DNA from: Chrysochromulina tobinii
Taxonomy: Eukaryota > Haptophyta > Prymnesiales > Chrysochromulinaceae
Length of the DNA stretch: 36,285 nucleotides
Assembly: GCA_001275005.1 (NCBI GenBank)
Contig: JWZX01001576.1
Coordinates: forward strand, 1 to 36,285
Direction: 5' to 3'
Shown piece by piece: positions 29,601 to 36,285 of the stretch; within the stretch, counting starts at the first letter, position 1, and each line of letters opens with the position of its first letter. Under the pieces are notes generated by a model. That model worked only from the letters and a program-made list of their open reading frames with translations. It searched no databases and was not told the origin of the DNA. Position numbers and translations under genes: made by a program.

Positions 29601-31236
29601 CTTCGATCGCGGCCATCTCGGCTGGGGGTGCCGAGATCGCCTCCTGGAGATTGGCCATGATGATGTTGCACAGTGCCGTCATCGGCACGATCTCGAACGG
29701 CTGCTCCACCTGTGGGGAAGGGGAGCGCCGTGGTGAGCACTTGCATGCCGGGCGAGATCTCGAACGGCTGCTCCACCCACCTGGACACCCACTTCCTCGA
29801 TGCCCACGAAGATGTACACAATCAACGAGACCCAGAGGGCAATTGAGATCGGCGACATCGCGCCCGCGAGCACGAAGGGCAAGGTCGCGATCCACAGCAC
29901 GAGGCTGCGCACCTGCATGCAATGAGGGAGGCCATCAGTGGCAATCGGTGGCACTCGGTGGCACTCGGTGGCACTCGGTGGCAATCAGTTAGCAATCGGT
30001 GGCAATCAGTGGCCATCACAGCACGAGGCGGCGCACCACGTGACGCGACATGGTGGGCGGCACAGGCGACGAGAAGAGGCGCTCGCAGCCGCCCACGACC
30101 AGATTCAGATCCTCCAGATTCTGCTCCAGCTTCCGGTGCAGGTGGGCGGGTAAGTTCCCCGAACGAAATTGGCGATACAAGTTTCGGCGCAGCGCGCCCA
30201 GCAGCACGAGAGGTCGAGAACGCTGTTGGGACATCCACTCCGCCTCGGCCTTCGGGAGCAGTATGGAGAGCACGTTGTCCGAGTACACATCCGTATTTCG
30301 GATCGACGATGGTCCCGTCAGCTTCGCGTTCAGCTCCCAGCACCACGCTCCGAGGTACCTGATGAGGGATGCAATCAGCATGCAATCAGCATGCAATCAG
30401 TAGGCAATCAGCATGCAATCAGCATGCAATCAGCATGCAATCAGCATGCAATCAGCATGCAATCAGCTTCGCGTTCAGCTCGCAGCTCCACGCTCCGAGA
30501 CAGCGACACGTATCGCTGCGCCTGATGAGGGAGGCAATCAGCATGCAATCCGATACCGACACGTGTCCGCTGCGGCGCGCTTGGCTTCGGTCGGGCACGG
30601 CACGTCCGGATCAAAGAGCAGGGCCGTGGCGGCGTTCTGAGCGATCTCGCGGCACAAAAAGACGGCTCGGCCCCACAGCAGGCGTGCCTCGCTGAGTCGC
30701 TGGTACGTGTTGTTCGTCCGGAAGACGAGAAGCAGGCCAATCGCCGACCCGATCAGACCGTGAGGACCCGCCGCTGTGCGAGGAAGCCAGCGCGTCGGCA
30801 GTGACGCGACGAGGAACGCCCATGCCGATGCCGCGAGCATGATGGGCCAGAGTGCGGTCAGGATCGTCGAGTGGCGCCACGTGCGGATCGCCGCAAACCA
30901 GCGTCGGAAAGGCGGCCTGCCCGTGTACTGCTTCCACGTCTTGTGGTCAAAGAGCCGCGTATATGAAGGCTCGCCCGAAATGATGCCCGACACCTTGTAC
31001 ACAGGATTGAGACCGGCTGCACGCCACAGGCTCATCTGCACCTCAGGCGACTGATCCGATGGGCGGAGCGCGCGCACAGCTGCAAGCTGCGCTGAAAGCT
31101 CCTCCAGCACTGGGCGGACGGTGGTGGTTGCCAGAGGCGTGCCGCATCTTTGGATGGGTCGGACGATATTCATTCGGCCTCTCGGAGGCGAGACCACGAG
31201 CGCGCACATGCACAGGCCCATGGTGGTGACGATCAT
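29590..31236 (-). CDS. Bestrophin-like (RFP-TM/UPF0187) anion channel, four exons
   Basis: Exons on the minus strand: 31236-30557, 30358-30037, 29912-29781 and 29709-29590, joining to 417 residues with every junction in phase. Family landmarks: KTWKQYTGRPPFRRWFA and an RTWRHST segment before the first membrane helix (LTALWPIMLAASAWAFLV); LVFRTNNTYQRLSEARLLWG; RYLGAWCWELNAKL; the LVVGGCERLFSSPVPPTMSRH block, which matches the E-R-I-x-x-x-P-x-P-x-x-x-x-x-H core; LWIATLPFVL; and VGIEEVGVQVEQPFEIVPM, which ends the last helix with the E-E-I-G … E-x-P-F pattern. Algal homologues conduct chloride or bicarbonate, some in thylakoids. The chosen ATG gives MIVTTMGLCMCALVV, a possible signal or transit peptide; the frame continues upstream to 31446 without another ATG. 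All three introns show the duplicated-exon layout described under the intron entries. Confidence 0.88.
29710..29780 (-). mobile_element. Introner-like intron, bestrophin intron 3 (71 nt)
   Basis: Minus-strand intron from GTGGGTGG to CCCCACAG. After four bases it contains a 21-nt perfect copy (29776-29756) of the first bases of exon 4 (29709-29689, starting GTGGAGCAGCC). The rest is the shared core GCATGCAAGTGCTCACCACG plus a C/T-rich tract. It shares this core with primase introns 2 and 5. Confidence 0.6.
29913..30036 (-). mobile_element. Introner-like intron, bestrophin intron 2 (124 nt)
   Basis: The intron starts GTGCGCCGCCTCGTGCTGTG (30036-30017), a 19/20 match to the start of exon 3 (29912-29893). 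It continues with TGATTGCCACC-type minisatellite units and ends CCTCCCTCATTGCATGCAG. The ending is almost identical to that of primase intron 4. Confidence 0.6.
30359..30556 (-). mobile_element. Introner-like intron with nested copies, bestrophin intron 1 (198 nt)
   Basis: It contains a 37-nt segment (30499-30463) matching the start of exon 2 (30354-30318) with two mismatches. The segment is preceded by a copy of the end of exon 1 (GCAGCGATACGTGTCG), so it looks like the joined exon junction. About nine 11-nt TGATTGCATGC units (30369-30462) follow, then TCCCTCATCAG. A second TGATTGCCTCCCTCATCAG lies at the other side of the internal copy. Confidence 0.6.
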
Positions 31237-31552
31237 GGCGTCGCTGGATTCGTGAGGGTCGGGGGTACCAGTACCATGGTATGGGCAGCGAGAGGCGTCG
31301 CAGGATTCCTCGTGTGAACGTTCACACGACAGACGCGACAACCAGGTATGAAAACGACCGCTTTTCTTCACATTCCCGGATATGAACCTGAATGGACCCG
31401 GCGAGTATCCGTGAAAAACGGCGCGTCGCAGTCTACCGCGCGGCACACGATTCTAATTCGCGCTCACCGCTCCATAAGGTGGGGTGGCAGCCCCCCTGCA
31501 AACGCTGCCTGCCACTCCCCCAAAGTCCGCAGCCCGCAGCGTACTGCTTTGA
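31237..31552. promoter_or_regulatory. Upstream region of the bestrophin gene with an 18-bp perfect palindrome
   Basis: 316 bases between the primase stop and the bestrophin ATG. CGTGTGAACGTTCACACG at 31311-31328 is a perfect 18-bp palindrome about 75 bp upstream of the ATG. A second palindrome, TACCATGGTA (31272-31281), lies between it and the gene. Both are plausible binding sites for a dimeric regulator; this is inferred from symmetry and position only. Confidence 0.45.
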
Positions 31553-34500
31553 TCATTCCGCGGCGAGCTCGGCCTTTCGGGCGAGCTCCGCGGAGATCGT
31601 CGCGAGCTCATGAGCCGCACTCTTGACCTCCGCGGCGTGCTCGGCGTGCGTGGCGTCCCATGGCGGCTTCGCTGCCGCCGCCTCCATCGCCGCCACAACG
31701 TCTTCCAAACGCTCCCGTGTCGCTCCCACCGCGGCGCGCGCCGTCGCGTACCTAATTAGGGTGGCACGCATGGGCTCAATCAGCTGCACGCTCAAGTCAT
31801 CAGCTGCCATCACAAGGCACCGTCGCGCACCGATGCTGTGTGAGGATGGTCTGCACGCTGATGAGGGAGGCAATCATGGGCTCATCAGCTGTCATCAAAG
31901 GGCACCGTCGCGCACCGATGCTGTGTGAGGATGGTCTGCACGCAAATCTCGAGGAGGCGAGATGGCAGCTCTTCCGATGACGGAGACGCCGGTAGCGCCG
32001 TGTCGGGCGTGATAGGAGACATCGGTAGCGCCGTGTCGGGCGCGAGGGGAGACATTTGTGGCGCCGTGTCGGGCACGAGCGCTTGCGACGACGCTGCGAG
32101 CGCCCACGTTCTGGCGAGGTACTGTAGGTCGTCACTCGGCTTGCGCAGCAGCTGCCACTCAGGGCACGAGAGCTCGTCTGGAGGCACCGACGCGTTGAGC
32201 CTCTCGAACAAGCTCGGAGCACTCAACTGTGAGGGCGGCTCGAGCAGCGCGGAGAGTAGCTGCCGTCGGCGCTCGGTGCGCATGGACACTCCCGCCTCGT
32301 CCGCCCTATTCTGATCCAACAAGCCGTAGAGACGGCACACCGCCGCCCCATACTCACGCACCCCCGGCCGCTGCAGCAGCACATGGAGGAGCAGCAGCTC
32401 CGCCTGGTCACGTAGACCGGCGTGCTCCAGCCCCGTACCTGTGGGTGTGAACGCGCTGTGGTGAGCACATGCATGCAAGGCCGGTCATCAGGTGGCAATC
32501 AACGTCGAGCTCCAGCTGCGTACCGCGTGAACGGGAGCCGGACACATTCGACCCGATGGCCGCCGCCGCCGCCGCCGCCGCCGCCGTGGTGGTGGTGGTG
32601 GTGGTTGTGGTGGTGCCGGTGGCGGCGGCGGCGGCGGCGGCGAGTCGGGCGGCAGTGGCGTCGGCCGGTTCGTTCGCGACAGCACAGATAGCACACAGAG
32701 GCAAGGAATGGAGCTCTGCCAGCGAGGGGGGCCGTGGCCGAAGTCGCTCATGTGCACACGATGACGTGGCGATCCAATGGAGCGTATCCGGCACGGCGCT
32801 CCAAACATAAAGCTCATCAAGCCTCACCTCGAGCTCCGCTAATCTCGCCAGTGGAGGTCGTGCAGCCGAACGTGCAGGGGCTCGCGCCGCCGAGCGCGCC
32901 GTCGTGGGCGCTGACGACGGCGCCGGCGCCGGCGCCGGCGCCGATGACGACGAAGCTGACGAAGCGGGGGGCGAGAGAAGGTGTAGGCTTGCGTGGAGGT
33001 CGTCGCGCAGCTGGGCAGCGAGCGTGTCGTCGTCGGCCGCAAGCAGCCGAGCGAAGAGATGGATGTGGATCGATCGCTCGACCGCGGTACGCAAGTGGCT
33101 GAGCAAGGCCACCAACTCCTTCACGCACGCTTCGAGCTGGCCTGTGGACCGGCTCGCTTGATACGGCGCGAGCACCGATCGTCCCACCCACTCGACCCAG
33201 GAGGGCGCCGTGTCGAGCACCTGCATGCAACGAGGGAGGCCATCAGGTGGCACTCCAAGTGGCCATCATACGCGGGAGCGTGGGCGCCGTGTCGAGCACC
33301 TGCGTCTCGAAGGCGCGTCCGGCCGCCTGAGCGGCCGCTGCGGCGCCATCGGGGCCGACCGCAAACGCGGGCTGCGAGCGGATGGCGCCACGCGATGCCT
33401 GCACGTACTCGTCCGGATCCTTGTACGGTGTCGGCATCGTAGCGATGCGCACGTCGATCCCGCGAGCGTTGAGCCGAGCGAGCGCCCCACTCTCATAGAG
33501 CCGACGCGTCGCCTGCTGACCGGCCTCATCCGCATCGAGGGCGAGGACGAGCGTTCGGGACGGCGCGCCCGCGAGCAGCGGCGAGATTGCGAGCTCGAGT
33601 TGGAGATCGGTCAGAGCGGTGCCCAAGCACGCAACAGCATACCTGCGACAGAGAGCGCCCAAGCGCACCTGAAGCGCAATCAGCGGCCATCAGTGGCCAT
33701 CAGTGGCCATCAGTGGCCATCAGCGGCCATCAGCGGCCATCAGCGGCGGCCAGCGGCGGCGACCAGCGGCGACCAGCGGCGACCAGCGGCGACCAGCGGC
33801 GACCAGCGCAACTCCGCGCACCGTATCCCGACCGAATGCAGCGCGATGGCGTCCATGTACCCCTCGACGATCACCGCGCGCCCCGCCCGACGCATGGCTC
33901 CTTTGGCGAGGTGGTACGCGTACAACGTACCTGTGGGGAGGAGAGGCGCCGTAGTGAGCACTTGCATGCGCGAGGTGGTATGCGTACAACGTACCCCCTT
34001 TCGAGAAGACGGGCGAGTCGATCGAGTTGAGGTACCTAATAAGGCAGGTCATCCGGAGGGCTCAGCTCACAGAGGTCATCACAGAGGCCATCACAGAGGC
34101 AATCACAGAGGTCATCACAGTTACTTTGGGTAGAGGGCCTCCCTGCCCGGTTCGGGCGGCTTGAGGGCGCGCCCGCCAAAGGCGATCACGCGCCCGTGCG
34201 CGTCGTGGATCGGAATCATCAGCCGCGCGCGGAAACGGTCGTAGCTCTCGCCGCCGGTGTCGATGATCAGCCCGGCCTGCACGCACGCGGTGCGCGACAC
34301 GTTTGGCTGGCTAGCGAGGTACTTGGTGAGCACCTTGCCGCCGGCCGCGAAGCCGAGGCCGAAGCGCTCGGCAAGCGCGTTGTCGATGCCGCGCGAGCGC
34401 ATCTGCTCCGCGCACAGCGCCGCGTCACTTCCGGGCAGCGCGCGCGCACGCCGCGCCTGCTGGTACGCCGCCGCGGCCGCCTCGTTCGCAGCGACGAGGG

Positions 34501-34990
34501 CCTGATGCTCGGCCGTGAGCGGCGGCGCTGCCGGCCAGCCACCGGCGCCGAGCTGCTGCGTGTCGATCGCGTCGGCGCCCTCCACGTCGTACCGGCGCGC
34601 AAGCTCGGCCAGCGCCTCTCCGGTCGCCATCCCTTCGTGATGCTCCAGAAAGGTGACGGCGTTGCCGCTCGCCTCGCAAGCAAAACAGTAGTACACGCCC
34701 TTTTCGTCGTTGATGGACATCGAAGGGGTGCGCTCCGTGCCATCGCCATGGAACGGGCAGCGCGCCATAATCTTGCCGCCCGAGGCCTGCACGTGCACGC
34801 CGCTGTCGGCGATCACCTCAGAAAGCTTCGCCGCGCGGTGCACGGCCTCTCGAAAGCTGCTCAGTCCGCGGCGACGGCCGGCGCCGCCATCGGCGCCCGT
34901 TGCAACCATGCGCAGCGCCTGCGACACAACGCGCGCAGGGAGCGCCCTCCGCAGCAGCGACGTCATGAGGAATAGCCAGACGCCGCGCAT
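31553..34990 (-). CDS. dnaG: DnaG-type organellar primase, seven exons
   Basis: Minus-strand exons 34990-34125, 34035-33995, 33930-33822, 33642-33300, 33220-32524, 32438-31942 and 31783-31553 join in phase to 927 residues. The zinc-binding domain has the CHC2 motif CPFH … YYCFAC (about 78-105). The DnaG core follows (AERFGLGFA, RLMIPIHDAHGRVIAFGG, then YLNSIDSPVFSKG across introns 1 and 2). The Toprim domain has EGYMDAIALH, LGTALT and the acidic LALDADEAG, then DPDEY. The C-terminal part (LDTAPSWVEWVGRSVL; RDQAELLLLHVLLQRPG) matches the bacterial helicase-interacting region but is extended by Ala/Thr-rich inserts. Bacterial DnaG is about 600 residues. The leader (MRGVWLFLMTSLLRRALPARV) looks like a targeting sequence, so it probably primes plastid or mitochondrial DNA. 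Introns 1 (34036-34124) and 3 (33643-33821) carry TGATGGCC-type minisatellites but no clear exon copy. Confidence 0.9.
31784..31941 (-). mobile_element. Introner-like intron with tandem copies, primase intron 6 (158 nt)
   Basis: The intron begins with a segment (GTGCAGACCATCCTCACACA …, about 57 nt) that is repeated almost exactly after TGATTGCCTCCCTCATCAG. The first copy ends in GCAGCTGATGAGCCCATG, resembling the start of exon 7 (CTGATTGAGCCCATG) after its acceptor GCAG. It therefore has the same building blocks as the other introns, doubled. Confidence 0.55.
32439..32523 (-). mobile_element. Introner-like intron, primase intron 5 (85 nt)
   Basis: The first 21 bases (GTACGCAGCTGGAGCTCGAC…, 32523-32503) match the start of exon 6 (GTACGGGGCTGGAGCACGCC…) at 17 of 21 positions. 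Then TGATTGCC, a TTGCATGCATGTGCTCACCA core and a CCCACAG end, combining motifs from both intron subtypes. Confidence 0.6.
33221..33299 (-). mobile_element. Introner-like intron, primase intron 4 (79 nt)
   Basis: The first 18 bases (GTGCTCGACACGGCGCCC, 33299-33282) are identical to the start of exon 5 (33220-33203). The intron ends CCTCCCTCGTTGCATGCAG, nearly the same as bestrophin intron 2. Confidence 0.65.
33643..33821 (-). repeat. Minisatellite filling primase intron 3
   Basis: Within this 179-nt GT-AG intron are about five copies of a GGTCGCCGCT unit followed by about seven copies of TGATGGCCGC/TGATGGCCAC. The second unit is the same motif that recurs in the other introns of this gene pair. 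Confidence 0.8.
33931..33994 (-). mobile_element. Introner-like intron, primase intron 2 (64 nt)
   Basis: The first 25 bases (33994-33970, starting GTACGTTGTACGCATACC) match the start of exon 3 (33930-33906) with one mismatch. The rest is GCATGCAAGTGCTCACTACG plus a C/T-rich tract ending CCCCACAG, closely matching bestrophin intron 3 in another gene. Confidence 0.65.
34036..34124 (-). repeat. Minisatellite in primase intron 1
   Basis: This 89-nt GT-AG intron contains four to five units of CTCTGTGATGAC/CTCTGTGATTGC, related to the TGATKGCC motif in neighbouring introns. No copy of the downstream exon beyond GTA is visible. Confidence 0.75.
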
Positions 34991-35202
34991 CCGGCTGTGA
35001 TGACACTGTGGCGTCGTTTCGAGCGTTTAGGGCCAAAGCGACGCGGCAGCAGTCTCGTTCAACCACGTGGAGCCGTGCGTGGGGAAATAAGAGATAACGA
35101 TGTGCAGTTCGGTACCGGGACAAGTCAATGAAAGAGATCAATGCGACAGACTCTACACAGGTTGAGGCCCGCGCTCATAGTGCTCATGTCCGCGCTGGGC
35201 CG
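34991..35202. other. Intergenic region
   Basis: 212 bases between the methyltransferase stop and the primase start, both on the minus strand. It presumably holds the primase promoter; nothing recognisable. Confidence 0.5.
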
Positions 35203-36105
35203 TCACGGCAGCTGCAGCCGGTACAGCCGCTCGCCCTGCAGGTGGAACTTGCGCTCGAAGAGCGTGAGAGCGTCGTCCTCGTGGCGCAGCGGCGGCAGCT
35301 CCGTCAACAGCCGCCCTCGGTGCCCATTCATAGCCACGCCACGGGCGCTCAGCCTCGACGCACACAGCCGTGCCGCCGCCGTGGCCGCGCTGTCCTGAGC
35401 GCCGCCCTCCTCCTCCTCCTTCGGCCAGCGACTGACGGCGAGCTGCACCGCGTCGTTCGCCGTGCCGGTCAGCGAGCGCGCCGCGCCCAGGAATTCGTTC
35501 AGGTAGACGTTCCAGTTGGAACGGATCTCTAGTGTTCCACCGAGGCCGCAGAGAACGGGCAGCGCCGGGTGTCCGTGCCATCGCAAGTTGAGCCTTGCGG
35601 CCTTCGGGTACGGGTTCGGGTAGAGGAGAAAGTGGTGTCGCACGCGTGCCGCGCTCAGGCCGCTCCTGCCCGCGCCCTCCACGTCGCGCTGTAAGAGTAG
35701 CCGCCAGAACGAAGAGCACTCGGCGCGCACGAGCAGCGCATTCGGAGGCAAGGGCTGAGCCGACGCCTCCAGACGAGCCTCCGATCGATCGAGGCCGATG
35801 ATGGCTGCGTCGGGGTGCGCCCGCGCGAGCATGCACGTCGAGCGACCCGTGCCGCAGCCTGAGTCGAGGATGACTGGCGGGCGGCCTTCCAAGCCTTGGA
35901 GCCACGCCTCCGCTCCTTTGAAGGCATCGATTGTCGGTGCATGCAGTGGGCTCGCCAGGTAGCGCGGCAGGTGCTCCAATGAGCGCAGCCCGTAGCGCTC
36001 CACATTCGGGTGGGCCACCTGCGGGTATACCGCAGCGAGGTTGCTGCACTGCATATCCTCGGTTTTCGTGTAAGGGAAAGTGCAACCGCACGGTGGTGTG
36101 AACAT
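35203..36105 (-). CDS. TrmB-like SAM-dependent methyltransferase
   Basis: A 300-residue single-exon protein. SAM motif I is ILDSGCGTGRSTCMLA (about 79-94), followed by IIGLDRSEARL (motif II) and LVRAEC. The TrmB-type signature is strong: HFLLYPNPYPKAARLNLRWH, then LGGTLEIRSNWNVYLNEF, as in a bacterial (gamma-proteobacterial) TrmB-like family related to tRNA m7G46 methyltransferases. The substrate is therefore probably tRNA, though this subfamily is not well characterised and lacks some features of classical TrmB. The ATG at 36105 gives a Cys-containing N-terminus (MFTPPCGCTFPYTKTED) without an obvious targeting peptide. The bacterial-type sequence suggests an endosymbiotic or lateral origin. 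Confidence 0.82.
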   Translation of the reverse strand: MFTPPCGCTFPYTKTEDMQCSNLAAVYPQVAHPNVERYGLRSLEHLPRYLASPLHAPTIDAFKGAEAWLQGLEGRPPVILDSGCGTGRSTCMLARAHPDAAIIGLDRSEARLEASAQPLPPNALLVRAECSSFWRLLLQRDVEGAGRSGLSAARVRHHFLLYPNPYPKAARLNLRWHGHPALPVLCGLGGTLEIRSNWNVYLNEFLGAARSLTGTANDAVQLAVSRWPKEEEEGGAQDSAATAAARLCASRLSARGVAMNGHRGRLLTELPPLRHEDDALTLFERKFHLQGERLYRLQLP

Positions 36106-36285
36106 GGGGGCACTTGCAGAGGCAAGTGCGAGTGACGAGGCCGCTTACTACGCAGGCCGTGCCGTGCTTCCGGAAAAGGAAACAATCCTATCCAAATGTT
36201 TAGAGTGCTACCGCCGGCTTCCCCACCCCCGTTTGTCGTTTCTCGTTTCGGTGGTGAGGTTCTCTTACTTTAGTCACTTTAGTTC
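36106..36285. other. Right window edge, presumed methyltransferase promoter
   Basis: 180 bases upstream of the methyltransferase start. No gene seen. The final 80 bases are rich in TTTCG/CTTTAGT and AT-richer than the rest. Confidence 0.4.

Noticed and set aside
30369-30470. CRISPR-like or satellite array of CAATCAGCATG units
   Set aside because: Units are only 11 nt without unique spacers, the organism is eukaryotic, and the array lies inside an intron of the bestrophin gene.
33720-34052. Alternative coding reading of the primase intron 2 region
   Set aside because: Reading through duplicates the TLYAYHLA peptide and then enters a frame without DnaG similarity; splicing restores the conserved protein exactly.

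Overview
The window is nuclear DNA from a GC-rich eukaryotic alga with a red-derived complex plastid, most likely a haptophyte. The evidence is: spliceosomal GT-AG introns; long GC-rich ORFs full of in-frame minisatellites; a Pro-rich cell-surface protein; a secreted Hedgehog-type Hint protein; an MBD plus AP2 DNA-binding protein; and a Cdc48 that begins with a signal peptide plus transit-like region, as expected for the symbiont-type Cdc48 of the periplastidal SELMA translocon. The species assignment is inference.

Layout. The plus strand carries: the 3' 7 kb of a giant repeat-rich protein whose frame is open at the left edge (2-6991); a type I membrane protein with Cys-rich modules and Pro-rich linkers (7340-8875); a short VPS13/chorein lipid-transfer-like protein (9266-12715); a three-exon SDP1/TGL-type patatin triacylglycerol lipase (12987-16078); and an MBD-AP2 protein (16391-17059). 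A GARP (SHLQKYR-class MYB) locus on the minus strand (17817-20214) has many frame changes, including a 10-bp tandem duplication inside the DNA-binding helix, and looks like a pseudogene. A secreted Cys-rich/Hint protein follows on the plus strand (20685-21782). A PDE12-type 2',5'-phosphodiesterase on the minus strand (22560-25403) is divergent from the two-exon Cdc48 on the plus strand (25590-28402). After about 1.2 kb without a gene come three minus-strand genes: a four-exon bestrophin-like anion channel (29590-31236), a seven-exon DnaG-type primase (31553-34990) and a TrmB-like methyltransferase (35203-36105).

The most interesting signal is in the introns of the adjacent bestrophin and primase genes. 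In five of the nine introns, the intron begins with, or contains, a clear imperfect copy of the first 18-37 bases of the downstream exon; a sixth (the last primase intron) is built from two near-identical copies and carries a looser, gapped copy of the downstream exon start. Each copy is followed by a shared core (TGATTGCC-type minisatellite, CCTCCCTCAT and GCATGC motifs, or GCATGCAAGTGCTCAC) and then AG. This is the layout expected of introner-like elements: recently gained introns from one repeat family that bring their own splice sites by duplicating the target. The introns in the lipase and Cdc48 genes of the same window do not show it.

The genes do not form an operon-like unit. Several (Cdc48, DnaG primase, possibly the bestrophin) probably serve the plastid or mitochondrion, and the lipase, VPS13-like and phosphodiesterase genes are household lipid and RNA functions.
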